Source of the DNA: Pseudomonadota bacterium
GTDB taxonomy: Bacteria > Desulfobacterota > Desulfobulbia > Desulfobulbales > Desulfocapsaceae
Direction: 5' to 3'
Assembly (NCBI GenBank): GCA_023412495.1
Contig: JAEYNP010000014.1
Location: 1 to 64,000 of the forward strand
DNA length: 64,000 nucleotides
Below the pieces are notes generated by a model. That model made no database searches. It was given only the letters and a program-made list of their open reading frames with translations, and was not told the DNA's origin. The position numbers were made by a program, and so were the translations under genes. Below are positions 46,405-55,005 of this stretch, piece by piece. How positions within the stretch are numbered: the first letter of the stretch is position 1; every line of letters begins with the position of its first letter.

Positions 46405-46870
46405 GCCGGCACCTCCAAAAGCCAGTCAATGGGGGAAAAGGAGGAAAACCTGACTGTGGTCTTCCGGTACGCCTTTTTCAATCATAAGGAGCGACAGGGG
46501 ACAGTGTAAGGCGTTGTCCTTCAATTTTTAGGCTGCCAGGTCTGCTGCGGTTCAGTCAACCTCGCGGGAAGGTGAGGGAGTGGCAGGCGCAGCTATCGAC
46601 AAGAACGGGAATCATTCTTAGTTTCTTCCTGTCTCGCTTTCTCTGGTAATATTGGTGAGGTCGGAAGTTGTCCCGAAAAACCGGGTTGTTAGTACCCATA
46701 GAAACTCAGTTCTTCTTTTCTAAAAATGAATCTTGTGAAGGTGCTTATTCCCTCTGCAGTGGGAGGGGATAACAATCTTTGGGTTGAGGGCTCAGCGCTC
46801 ATTAGAATCGAGTATGGCCGAGTGACTAGCGAGTAGTGAAGGAACGCCGGGATGATCCCCGGGAAATGAC
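46405..46870. other. 466-bp intergenic region between the reductase and the RND operon
   Basis: I see no convincing gene here. The right half contains the first copy of a dispersed structured repeat (46689-46805) listed separately. Between the repeat and the membrane-fusion gene (46806-46870) there is room for a promoter, but no clear -35/-10 pair stands out. Confidence 0.5.
46689..46805. repeat. Dispersed structured repeat, copy A (divergent)
   Basis: This ~117-bp unit begins TTAGTACC, runs through GTGAAGGTGCTTATTCCC and CTGCAGTGGGAGGGGATAACA, and ends at CTCATTAG. It aligns along its whole length with copies at 54267-54387, 54384-54500 and 56191-56333. It is the most mutated copy: its final inverted repeat, GCGGGCGTCAGCCCGC in the others, is degraded to a GGGCTCAGCGCTC form. 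Confidence 0.75.
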
Positions 46871-48082
46871 ATGTCACAGCAAGGACACGAGTCATCCATG
46901 AACAATCAGCTTCTCAATGAAAAACCTGAAAAACCGAAACCATCTCTCTCACGGAACTTCGGCTGGTTCATCCTGGGAGTGGTCATTGCCATGCCGATCG
47001 TCGCCTCGCTGGTCGGCGTCAAGCTGCTCCAGTTCGACGAGATGGAGGCCAAGGCCGCCCAGCAGGTGATGCCTCCGGAGGTGGTCAATGCCGCCGAGGT
47101 TTTCGCGAAGGACTGGCAGCCACGGGTTCCGGCGGTTGGCTCGGTGGTGGCCTTCAGGGGAACCGTGGTCAGCGCCGAGGCCGATGGCATCGTGCGTGAG
47201 ATCCTCTTCGAGGGGGGGACCATGGTGGCTGCCGGCGCCGAGCTGGTACGGCTCGATGTCGACATCGAGCAGGCTCAGCTGCGCGCCGCTGAAGCGGCCG
47301 CCGACCTGGCGCGGCTCTCCTTCAAGCGCGCCAGGGACCTGATCGCCAACAAAAGCATTCCCCAGGCGGATTTCGACTCGGCCGAGGTCGCCTTGCGGCA
47401 GGCCAATGCTCAGGTCGAAAACCTCAAGGCGGTAATCGCCAGGAAAACCGTACGCGCGCCGTTTGCCGGCAAGCTCGGCATTCGCAGCATCAACCTCGGG
47501 CAGTTTCTGAACAAAGGCAATCCGGTGGTATCGCTGCAGTCGCTCGACCCAGTGTATGTCGAGTTTTCCATGCCGCAGCAGCGCCTGGGCGTCCTGACTG
47601 ATGGCCTGGATGTTGCGGTGTCGTCCGACGCGTACCCGGGGCAGAAGTTTAGCGGCAAGGTCACGGCCATCAACCCGGAGATCGATCAGGCGACGCGAAG
47701 CGTCCGCGTCCAGGCAACGCTCGCCAACGGCGACGGGAGGCTCCGCCCGGGGATGTTCGTCTCGGTCGATCTGATTCTGGCGCAGTCGGAGAAGGCGCTG
47801 TTCATTCCGGCCACCGCGGTGATGCACGCGCCGTTCGGCGACGCGGTCTTTGTGATCGAGGAGGGCGAGGCGGACGGGGACACGAACCCCCTGGTCGTCA
47901 GGCAGCAGCAGGTGCACCTGGGGGCACGGCAGGGGGATTTTGTGATGGTGAACGAGGGAGTGAAAGCCGGCGACAGGATTGTCTCCGCAGGCGTCTTCAG
48001 ACTGCGTCCCGGCGCCGTCGTCACGATCGACAACAGTCTTGCCCCGGAATTCAACTTTTCACCGAAGCCGGGAAACACCTGA
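46871..48082 (+). CDS. RND efflux membrane-fusion (periplasmic adaptor) protein
   Basis: A 403-residue adaptor of the HlyD/AcrA family. One membrane anchor (about 31-53) is followed by a lipoyl-type beta domain (about 85-130), an alpha-helical hairpin (about 130-190, ARDLIANKSIPQADFDSAEVALRQA) and the beta-barrel (RTVRAPFAGKLGIRSINLGQFLNKG-type region). It links the RND pump encoded next to an outer-membrane channel. The start may be ATG 46871 or 46898, and neither has a strong ribosome-binding site. The RND pump follows after 125 bp. Confidence 0.9.
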   Translation: MSQQGHESSMNNQLLNEKPEKPKPSLSRNFGWFILGVVIAMPIVASLVGVKLLQFDEMEAKAAQQVMPPEVVNAAEVFAKDWQPRVPAVGSVVAFRGTVVSAEADGIVREILFEGGTMVAAGAELVRLDVDIEQAQLRAAEAAADLARLSFKRARDLIANKSIPQADFDSAEVALRQANAQVENLKAVIARKTVRAPFAGKLGIRSINLGQFLNKGNPVVSLQSLDPVYVEFSMPQQRLGVLTDGLDVAVSSDAYPGQKFSGKVTAINPEIDQATRSVRVQATLANGDGRLRPGMFVSVDLILAQSEKALFIPATAVMHAPFGDAVFVIEEGEADGDTNPLVVRQQQVHLGARQGDFVMVNEGVKAGDRIVSAGVFRLRPGAVVTIDNSLAPEFNFSPKPGNT

Positions 48083-48131
48083 TCGGGATTCTCATGAATA
48101 TTGTGTTGATTTCCAGATATTCAGTGAGTGC

Positions 48132-48176
48132 CGTAGGGTGCATTCCATGCACCTGGTGCACAGAGTGCACCCTACG
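48132..48176. repeat. Nested inverted repeat between RND adaptor and pump genes
   Basis: Outer arms CGTAGGGTGCA (48132-48142) and TGCACCCTACG (48166-48176) are perfect inverted repeats. The enclosed segment contains a second palindrome TGCACCTGGTGCA. Such GTAGGGTGC palindromes are common small mobile or structural repeats in proteobacteria. Here it could act as a hairpin that lowers expression of the pump relative to the adaptor. Confidence 0.7.
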
Positions 48177-48207
48177 AAAAACCCCGCAGGGGGTATGAGG
48201 GGGAGCC

Positions 48208-51200
48208 ATGCCAGTGCCGCCCACCAAAGCTTTCACCGATATCTTCGTCAAACGCCCGGTCCTGGCGATCGTGATCAATCTGCTCATCATCATCGCCGGG
48301 GTGCAGGCCTGGCAGTCGCTCAGTGTCCGCCAGTACCCGCGCAGCGAAAACGCTTCGGTCGTCATCACCACGGTGTATGTCGGGGCGAGCCCGGAACTGA
48401 TCCGGGGCTTCGTCACTACCCCGCTCGAGCGGGCCATCGCCTCCGCTGACGGCATCGACTACGTGGAATCCAAAAGCCTGCAGGGCCTCTCGCTGGTTAC
48501 CGCGCGGTTGAAGCTCAATTACGATCAGACCAAGGCCCTTGCCGATATCACCGCCAAGGTCAATCAGATCCGCAACGAGCTGCCGCTCGAGTCTGAGGTG
48601 CCGTCGATTGCCGTGGTGTCGGCCGACTCCGAGTTCGCCTCGGCCTATCTCGCCTTTTCCTCCGAGACGTTCAGCCAGGGGCAGATCACCGACTATCTGG
48701 TGCGGATGGTGCAGCCAAGGCTGGCGTCGGTCGCCGGCGTGCAGAACATCGAAATCTACGGCGCCCGGACCTTTGCCATGCGCATCTGGCTGCAGCCGGA
48801 GCGGATGGCGGCGTTGAATATCAGCCCCGCGCAGGTGCGGGCCGCGCTGGCCGCCAACAACTTTCTCGCCCCGGTGGGCAGTACCAAGGGCTCGCTGGTC
48901 CGCGCGACCCTGACCACCAACACCGACCTGCATACCGCCGAGCAGTTCGAACAGCTGGTGGTCCGCCAGGAAAACGATACGATCATCCGCCTGCAGGATA
49001 TCGCCGAGGTCGAACTCGGCGCCGAAGATTACGACACCGAGGTGCGTATGAGCGGCATCACCGCGGTGTTCGCCGGGGTCTTCGTGCTGCCGAACGCCAA
49101 TGTCATCGAAGTGATCGAAAAGGTTCGGGAAGAACTGGAGGCCATCCGCCCGGATCTGCCGGCAGGCCTTGAGGCGGTAGTGTGCTACGACTTCACCGAA
49201 TACGTGCAGAACGCGATCCATGAGGTGCTCGGTACGCTCACCGACACGCTGCTCATCGTGGTGCTCGTCATCTTCTTGTTCCTGGGCTCGCTCCGTTCGG
49301 TTCTGGTGCCCGTGGTGGCGATTCCGCTGTCGCTGATCGGCGCGGTCTTTTTGATGCAGGTGTTCGGCTTCACCCTCAACCTGCTCACGCTGCTGGCGAT
49401 CGTGCTGTCGGTAGGCCTGGTGGTGGACGATGCCATCGTCATGGTCGAAAACGTCCAGCGTCATCTGCGCCTGGGCAGAAAACCGCTCGAGGCGGCGCTC
49501 TTCGGCGCCCGCGAGCTGGTCGGCCCGGTTATCGCCATGACCATCACCCTGGCCGCGGTCTATACGCCGATCGGCCTGCAGGGCGGGCTGACCGGCGCGC
49601 TGTTTAGGGAGTTCGCCCTCACCCTGGCGGGGGCGGTGACGATCTCCGGCATCGTGGCGCTGACCCTGTCGCCGATGATGGCGTCGAAACTGCTCCGCGG
49701 CGGCGGAGGCGAGGAGCGCGGCTTCACCGGCTGGGTCAACCGACGCTTCGACCGGCTGCGCGCCTCCTACGGCCGGATGCTCGATCGTTCGCTTGTGGTG
49801 CGACCCATGGTCTACGCCGTGTGGATCATCCTCGGCCTGGCGGCGATCCCCATGTATATGTTCTCGCCCACCGAGCTCGCGCCGGTGGAGGACCAGGGGT
49901 TCATGTTCTCCATCATCAATGCCCAGACCAATGCCACCACGGACCAGAAACGCCACTTCGCCAGGGCCTCCGAAGAGGTGTTCCTCTCGGTCCCCGAGCG
50001 GGATTTCACCTTCCAGCTGCTTTTTTCGCCCTCAGATCCGTTTGCCGCGGCCTATGGCGTCGACGGTTTCGGCGGTCTGGTGGTGAAGCCGTGGGCTCAG
50101 CGGGAGCGCACGGTGATGGAGATCATCCCCGACGTGCAGGGCAAGCTCTTCGCCAATCCCGGCCTGCAGCTGTTCGTCGCTTCGCCTCCGGCATTGCCCG
50201 GAGGCAGCCAGTTCCCGGTGGAGTTCGTGGTTGCTTCCACCAATGAGTCCGATCGTCTCCTGGAATATGCCCGGCAGCTGCAGCAGAAGGCGATGGAAAG
50301 CGGCCTGTTCTGGTTCACTCAGCTCGACCTCAAGTACGACCAGCCGCAGTCGGAGATCGTTTTCAATCATGAGAAAGTGGCCGCTCTCGGCCTCAATCTG
50401 GCTCAAGTGGGGGCCGACTTGACTGCCGCCCTCGGCGGCGACTTCGTCAACCGCTTCAACATCCAAGGCCGCAGCTATAAGGTGATAGCCCAGCTCGAAC
50501 GCGGCGGCCGACTCAACCCCGACCAGCTGCAGGATCTCTATGTGACCGGGCCGAACGGGGCGCTGGTGCCGCTGCAGACGTTTGCCACCATCGAGAACCG
50601 GACCGTGCCGAGGGCCCTGAATCGTTTCCAGCAGCTCAACGCGGTGAAGATCTCGGGGGGCACCGGCCAGCTGAACGCCGCGCTGGCGGTGCTGGAGAAG
50701 GCGGCGAAAGACATCCTGCCGTCGGGCTACACCATCGACTACACCGGCGAGTCGCGCCAGCTCCGTACCGAGGGGGGCAAGTTCCTGCCGGCGCTGGCCC
50801 TTGCCATCACCATGATCTTTCTCGTGCTGGCCGTGCAGTTCAATTCGTTCCGCGATCCCTTCGTGATCCTCCTCGGCTCGGTGCCGCTGGCGATGTTCGG
50901 CGCGCTGCTCTTCACGGTCCTCAAGATTCCGGACCCGTCCACACCCTTTTTCACCAGCGGGTGGACGACGACGATGAACATCTACGCCCAGGTCGGCCTG
51001 GTGACCCTGGTCGGCCTGGTCGCCAAAAACGGCATCCTCATCGTCGAATTCGCCAATAAGCTCCAGGAACAGGGGCTCGGCAAGCGGGAGGCGATCCGCG
51101 ACGCCGCGATGACCCGCCTGCGTCCGGTGCTCATGACCTCGGTAGCGACGGTGGCCGGCCATTTTCCGCTCACCCTTGTCTCCGGCGCCGGCGCCGCGGC

Positions 51201-51492
51201 CCGTAATTCCATCGGGCTGGTCCTGGTCGGGGGCATGACCGTCGGCACTATCTTCACCCTCTTCGTCGTGCCGTCGCTCTACATGCTGATGGCTCGCAGG
51301 CACCGCGCTCAGGATACTGCCAAGGTCCAGGCCAAGCCCACCATGGCGACAGCTCCCAGGACGGTCATGATCCATCAACTGCGACCAGACGCCCGAAAAG
51401 CAGGTGCGGAGTGTGCGATGGAGGAGGCGTCCCTGCCTGAAGCCGGAACACCGCCGCCATGCCGGCTCTACCGGCTGCCGTGTCGAAAATGA
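48208..51492 (+). CDS. RND-family multidrug efflux transporter (HAE1 type)
   Basis: A 1094-residue inner-membrane pump with 12 transmembrane helices in two repeats and large periplasmic loops. The proton-relay aspartates are visible in VGLVVDDAIVMVENVQRHL (fourth helix, about 400-420), and the matching C-terminal helices carry VTLVGLVAKNGILIVEFAN. The N-terminal FVKRPVLAIVINLLIIIAGV is typical of AcrB/MexB relatives. GGGGGAG precedes the ATG. An extra ~65-residue tail after the last helix is not conserved and may be read-through of low-complexity sequence. No outer-membrane channel gene is adjacent, so it presumably uses a TolC-type partner encoded elsewhere. Confidence 0.93.
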   Translation: MPVPPTKAFTDIFVKRPVLAIVINLLIIIAGVQAWQSLSVRQYPRSENASVVITTVYVGASPELIRGFVTTPLERAIASADGIDYVESKSLQGLSLVTARLKLNYDQTKALADITAKVNQIRNELPLESEVPSIAVVSADSEFASAYLAFSSETFSQGQITDYLVRMVQPRLASVAGVQNIEIYGARTFAMRIWLQPERMAALNISPAQVRAALAANNFLAPVGSTKGSLVRATLTTNTDLHTAEQFEQLVVRQENDTIIRLQDIAEVELGAEDYDTEVRMSGITAVFAGVFVLPNANVIEVIEKVREELEAIRPDLPAGLEAVVCYDFTEYVQNAIHEVLGTLTDTLLIVVLVIFLFLGSLRSVLVPVVAIPLSLIGAVFLMQVFGFTLNLLTLLAIVLSVGLVVDDAIVMVENVQRHLRLGRKPLEAALFGARELVGPVIAMTITLAAVYTPIGLQGGLTGALFREFALTLAGAVTISGIVALTLSPMMASKLLRGGGGEERGFTGWVNRRFDRLRASYGRMLDRSLVVRPMVYAVWIILGLAAIPMYMFSPTELAPVEDQGFMFSIINAQTNATTDQKRHFARASEEVFLSVPERDFTFQLLFSPSDPFAAAYGVDGFGGLVVKPWAQRERTVMEIIPDVQGKLFANPGLQLFVASPPALPGGSQFPVEFVVASTNESDRLLEYARQLQQKAMESGLFWFTQLDLKYDQPQSEIVFNHEKVAALGLNLAQVGADLTAALGGDFVNRFNIQGRSYKVIAQLERGGRLNPDQLQDLYVTGPNGALVPLQTFATIENRTVPRALNRFQQLNAVKISGGTGQLNAALAVLEKAAKDILPSGYTIDYTGESRQLRTEGGKFLPALALAITMIFLVLAVQFNSFRDPFVILLGSVPLAMFGALLFTVLKIPDPSTPFFTSGWTTTMNIYAQVGLVTLVGLVAKNGILIVEFANKLQEQGLGKREAIRDAAMTRLRPVLMTSVATVAGHFPLTLVSGAGAAARNSIGLVLVGGMTVGTIFTLFVVPSLYMLMARRHRAQDTAKVQAKPTMATAPRTVMIHQLRPDARKAGAECAMEEASLPEAGTPPPCRLYRLPCRK

Positions 51493-51534
51493 CAAGCCGG
51501 TTCCGATGCACGCGGGCCGGCATTGGTCACCATT

Positions 51535-52245
51535 TCAGCGACCTTCATCGAACGTCCAGCCATGATCGTCGTGGTAAATCATCAGCCTCGTCATGCCGCC
51601 ATCGACCGTGATATTCTGCCCGGTGATGAAGCTGCTCTTCTCATCGCACAGGAACATGACGGCATTGACAATATCGGCTGGCTCCCCCACTCGGCCAACC
51701 GGATGCTGACTCGCATCGGAACCTTGGAAGTCTTTGCCGGTGGTGTCGATCCAACCCGGGGAGATCGAGTTTACCCTCGCTTTTCCAGCAAGGGTGACGG
51801 CCATTGCGTGAGTCAAGGCAGTGATGCCTCCTTTGGCCGCGGTATAGCTTTCGGTATCTGCCTGACTCATCAGATGGCGGGTGGAGGAAATATTCACGAT
51901 GCTGGCCGGAGTGTTGAAGTGGTCCATGAACAGCCGGGTTAAGAGAAAAGGCGCGGCCACCCCGACGCGCAACACGTAGTTGAAATCGTCGTAGGAGCAG
52001 CTCTTCAACCCGCCCCGGGAAAGGCAGGCGTTGTTGATCAGAAAGTCGATTGCGCCGTGTTCGGCAATGACCTTGTCGGAAAACATCCTGAGCACCTTTT
52101 CCTCCGCGATGTCTCCAATAAAGTAGTCGTTGTCCAGCAGATCGATGGTGCAGACGGCAGTCCCCCGGGCAGCGAAGGCGTCGCATATGGCCTTGCCTAT
52201 ACCACGTGCTCCGCCGGTGACAACGGCGACTTTCGGTTTATCCAT
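51535..52245 (-). CDS. Short-chain dehydrogenase/reductase (SDR)
   Basis: A 236-residue classical SDR. TGGARGIG (10-17) binds NAD(P), NNAC (about 72-75) supports the fold, and the catalytic set is Ser in VNISSTRH, Tyr in SYTAAKGG with Lys four residues on. The C-terminal FITGQNITVDGGMTR is typical. AAAGGAG precedes the ATG. It is 103 bp downstream of the TetR-type gene on the same strand and could belong to its regulon with the Old Yellow Enzyme homologue. The substrate is unknown. Confidence 0.9.
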   Translation of the reverse strand: MDKPKVAVVTGGARGIGKAICDAFAARGTAVCTIDLLDNDYFIGDIAEEKVLRMFSDKVIAEHGAIDFLINNACLSRGGLKSCSYDDFNYVLRVGVAAPFLLTRLFMDHFNTPASIVNISSTRHLMSQADTESYTAAKGGITALTHAMAVTLAGKARVNSISPGWIDTTGKDFQGSDASQHPVGRVGEPADIVNAVMFLCDEKSSFITGQNITVDGGMTRLMIYHDDHGWTFDEGR

Positions 52246-52348
52246 GGTCGGCTCTCCTTTGTCGATTCTTGAGAAATGACTTTCTTATTGAGGAAGGATC
52301 CGATGTCAGGGGGGAGACTCTGCCACTCCTTCCGCTCCAGGCCACCAA

Positions 52349-52990
52349 TTACTCTACTTCGGCCGATGACTCGACGAATCCTATATTCTTCAGGAAAGTC
52401 TTCGACATGGCCTGGAGGTCTTTCGCAGGTATTCCGTTTTTTGAAAACAGGGAGAGACCGTTCAAAAAGGCTTGGAGCATATTCGCCGTCACCTGCGCAT
52501 CGGTGCTTTCCGGCACCTCTTTTTGCGTGATCGCCTTCTGCATCAGCATCTTGAATATTCGTCTCTTCTTCTCTTGCATTCCCGCAAGAGTTCTTCCCAA
52601 CGGCGAATCTTCCGGGAGCTGCTCCGTCAGGCAATTCACCGCCAGGCAGCCACGGTGCTTGCTGTCCGCGGCAAGCATCGTGGAGATGGTAGCGAAAAAC
52701 CGATACAAGGCAGGTCCGACCGGCTCTCCATCACCAATATCCGCCAGGCCTGCCTCCGGCGATTTGGCCAGGTATTGCTCAACCACCTCAAGAAAGAGCG
52801 CTTCCTTGGTCTCGAAGGCGTTATAAAGACTTGCCCGTGTCAATCCCGTGGCTCTGGCAACCTCATTGAGGGAGAGGTTGTTGTACCCTCGCTCCCAGAA
52901 CAGTTCCATGACCTGGGCAATAAGCTGATCCCGGTCAAACGAGGCTGGCCTGCCCCGACATTTTTTTTCTGCTATTTTCTCGATATCCAT
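52349..52990 (-). CDS. TetR-family transcriptional regulator
   Basis: A 213-residue regulator. The N-terminal DNA-binding region runs GRPASFDRDQLIAQVMELFW and then helix-turn-helix LSLNEVARATGLTRASLYNAFETKEALF. The C-terminal domain (about 70-205) would bind the inducer, and Cys residues near 114 and 119 are possible electrophile sensors as in NemR. The ATG at 52990 (AGGA upstream) is favoured over a start at 53020. It is divergent from the Old Yellow Enzyme gene, with a 20-bp inverted repeat between them, the standard layout for a repressor that controls both. Confidence 0.88.
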   Translation of the reverse strand: MDIEKIAEKKCRGRPASFDRDQLIAQVMELFWERGYNNLSLNEVARATGLTRASLYNAFETKEALFLEVVEQYLAKSPEAGLADIGDGEPVGPALYRFFATISTMLAADSKHRGCLAVNCLTEQLPEDSPLGRTLAGMQEKKRRIFKMLMQKAITQKEVPESTDAQVTANMLQAFLNGLSLFSKNGIPAKDLQAMSKTFLKNIGFVESSAEVE

Positions 52991-53083
52991 AATGATCCTG
53001 TTGTCTGTTGCAACGTCCATCTAAGAAATACAATAACACAGACTTGATTTTAGACAAAGCTGTATAATATTGACGTAAAGCAA

Positions 53084-53103
53084 TTTATACATCGGTGTAT
53101 AAA
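53084..53103. promoter_or_regulatory. Candidate TetR-type operator
   Basis: TTTATACA-tcgg-TGTATAAA is an 8-4-8 perfect inverted repeat in the divergent region between the TetR gene (start 52990) and the Old Yellow Enzyme gene (start 53164). It overlaps a TATAAA hexamer. A TATAAT hexamer lies nearby at 53063-53068. The length and symmetry fit a TetR dimer site. Confidence 0.65.
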
Positions 53104-53163
53104 ATAAAGACGGGCCGTCGAACCGCCCATGCCGATGCAACCAGCTCTGCAGGAGAGATCAAC

Positions 53164-54270
53164 ATGGCGAGACAATTATTCGAATCCGTAAATATTGGCG
53201 ACCTGCAACTGAAGAACAGGATAGCCATGGCCCCCATGACCCGTGGTCGCGCCGGGGACTCGAGGATACCCAATGAGTTGATGGCCGAATATTATGCCCA
53301 GCGAGCCTCTGCCGGGCTCATCATTTCCGAGGCAACCGTCGTTTCGCCGCAGGGTAACGGCTGGGTTGGTTCGCCCGGGATCTATACGCCGGAAATGACC
53401 GCCGGCTGGAAGAAGACAACGGCACGCGTCAGGGAGGCCGGAAGCCATATTTTTCTGCAGCTGTGGCACTGCGGAAGAGCCTCGCACAGCGACTTTCATA
53501 ACGGCGAGCTGCCGGTTTCCGCATCCGCCGTGAAACTTGGCGGGGACACGATCCGCACCCCGTTCGGCAAAAAAGAGTATGAGGTGCCGCGCCCGCTGTC
53601 GGTTGAGGAAATCAAGGCCACGGTCAACGATTACAGAAATGCTGCGGTAAATGCCAGGGAAGCCGGATTTTCCGGTATCGAGATACACAGTGCCAATGGG
53701 TATCTGCTAAATCAATTTCTCGATTCTAGAACAAATCATCGTAAAGACAGCTATGGCGGTTCCATGGAAAACAAATACCGGTTTCTCGGTGAGGTCCTGG
53801 AGGCCGTTCTCGATGTCTGGCCTTCTCAAAGAGTCGGTGTCCGCATCTCGCCGAACGGTGTGTTCAACGACATGGGGAGCGATGACTTCCGGGAGACGTA
53901 TCTCTATGTCATCAAACAGCTCAATGCCCTTGATCTCGGTTATGTGCACATCATGGACGGCCTTGCCTTCGGTTTTCATGGAAAAGGCGAGCCGATGACT
54001 TTGGCCGAATTCCGTAAACACTACGATGGCATCATCATCGGCAACTGCGGATACACCAAAGAGGATGCGCTGCAGAGGATAACTGAGGGCGCTGCGGATA
54101 TGGCAGCGATAGGCCGGCCTTTCATCACCAATCCCGATCTTGTCGAACGCTGGCGCGATGACCTGCCTCTGACGCCCTATGACGATATGTCAACCTGGTA
54201 TACTCCCGGTGCCGAGGGCTATACTGATTATGAAAGACATTTCGGAGAAACAGTTCAGCTCCGCAATTAG
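53164..54270 (+). CDS. NADH:flavin oxidoreductase / Old Yellow Enzyme family (NemA-like)
   Basis: A 368-residue FMN-containing TIM-barrel reductase of activated C=C bonds. The FMN region AMAPMTRGRAGDSRIPNELM, the substrate pair His175/Asn178 in IHSANGYLLNQFLD, the conserved YGGSMENKYRF and C-terminal GRPFITNPDLVERW are all present. The ATG at 53164 has AGGAGAG upstream. In E. coli the comparable nemA is controlled by the TetR-like NemR and detoxifies quinones, maleimides and nitro compounds. The same gene pair and an operator candidate occur here. The stop codon is the first triplet of a dispersed repeat. Confidence 0.92.
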   Translation: MARQLFESVNIGDLQLKNRIAMAPMTRGRAGDSRIPNELMAEYYAQRASAGLIISEATVVSPQGNGWVGSPGIYTPEMTAGWKKTTARVREAGSHIFLQLWHCGRASHSDFHNGELPVSASAVKLGGDTIRTPFGKKEYEVPRPLSVEEIKATVNDYRNAAVNAREAGFSGIEIHSANGYLLNQFLDSRTNHRKDSYGGSMENKYRFLGEVLEAVLDVWPSQRVGVRISPNGVFNDMGSDDFRETYLYVIKQLNALDLGYVHIMDGLAFGFHGKGEPMTLAEFRKHYDGIIIGNCGYTKEDALQRITEGAADMAAIGRPFITNPDLVERWRDDLPLTPYDDMSTWYTPGAEGYTDYERHFGETVQLRN

Positions 54271-54387
54271 TACCTTAGAGATAATTTTCTTCGCGTTTTT
54301 GGCAGAAAATTATTTCGTGAAGGTACTTATCCCCTCTGCTGTGGGAGGGGATAACAACCCTTGGTTGCGGGCGTCAGCCCGCATTAG
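54267..54387. repeat. Dispersed structured repeat, copy B
   Basis: The unit starts TTAGTACCTTAGA at the Old Yellow Enzyme stop and ends GCCCGCATTAG. It contains three inverted repeats: arms around GGTACTT/AGTACC, CCCCTCTGCTGTGGGAGGGG and GCGGGCGTCAGCCCGC. It abuts copy C and shares a TTAG tetranucleotide with it, a possible duplicated insertion target. Confidence 0.85.
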
Positions 54388-54500
54388 TACCTTAGAAATT
54401 CGTTTCTTGCTTTTTAAGAACGAATTTCGTGAAGGTACTTATCCCCTCTGCAGTGTGAGGGGATAACAGCCCTTGGGTTGCGGGCGTCAGCCCGCATTAG
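54384..54500. repeat. Dispersed structured repeat, copy C
   Basis: A 117-bp unit directly after copy B in the same orientation, from TTAGTACCTTAGAAATTC to GCCCGCATTAG. The same three inverted repeats are present, with a one-base change in the middle stem (GTGTGAGGGG in place of GTGGGAGGGG). It shows no coding capacity. Confidence 0.85.
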
Positions 54501-54556
54501 TGGGGTGTTAGACGCTTTTTCAGGTGACAGGAACCAATGGGCCGACTGCTCACCCT

Positions 54557-55003
54557 TCACCGCTCTTCCGGGTCGGCGAGTCTGTAGCGTATCCGGAGAA
54601 CTCCCTCGCTGAAATCGTGGGAGATCATCTGAAACTCGCCGATTTCGGCGGTATTCTGCACATGTTCGCCGATGCATGGGCAGGAATCATAGTTGCCGAT
54701 GCGCACTATGCGAACGGTTTCGACGCCCTCGGGAAGACGGGTGAGGTTATAGTTGCGGGTGGCTTCCTCAAGGGAAACCATCTCTTCGATTACATCCAGG
54801 TTTGCAGAAATCGTCGAATTGACAGCTGCTTCCACTTCATTCGCTTCGTCCTCGGTCAGGGCTCTGTCGAAGTGGTAGTCACACTTGGACTTCTTCTTAT
54901 TGACGTGGGCGCTGAAGCAACGTCCGCAGGCGAATTTCCTGACCATCGTCTGGTTGAGTATGTGTTCCGCCGAGTGCATGCGCGGGGCATAGGATTTAGC
55001 CAT
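54557..55003 (-). CDS. AlaX-type alanyl-tRNA editing protein
   Basis: A 148-residue free-standing editing domain related to the AlaRS/ThrRS second additional domain. Zinc ligands appear as His10-x3-His14 in HSAEHIL and Cys110-x3-His114 in CPCIGEH. The family hydrolyses mischarged Ser-tRNA(Ala) or similar. It is the short form without an N-terminal extension. The ATG at 55003 lies 2 nt after the GluQ stop, and a TTG at 55009 is an alternative. The two genes are therefore an operon of tRNA-aminoacyl enzymes. Confidence 0.85.
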   Translation of the reverse strand: MAKSYAPRMHSAEHILNQTMVRKFACGRCFSAHVNKKKSKCDYHFDRALTEDEANEVEAAVNSTISANLDVIEEMVSLEEATRNYNLTRLPEGVETVRIVRIGNYDSCPCIGEHVQNTAEIGEFQMISHDFSEGVLRIRYRLADPEER

Positions 55004-55005
55004 TT

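Noticed and set aside
48172..49956. A 594-codon open frame antisense to the RND pump
   Set aside because: It is composed of His/Gly/Arg-rich low-complexity sequence typical of antisense frames in high-GC genes. The pump frame is conserved throughout.
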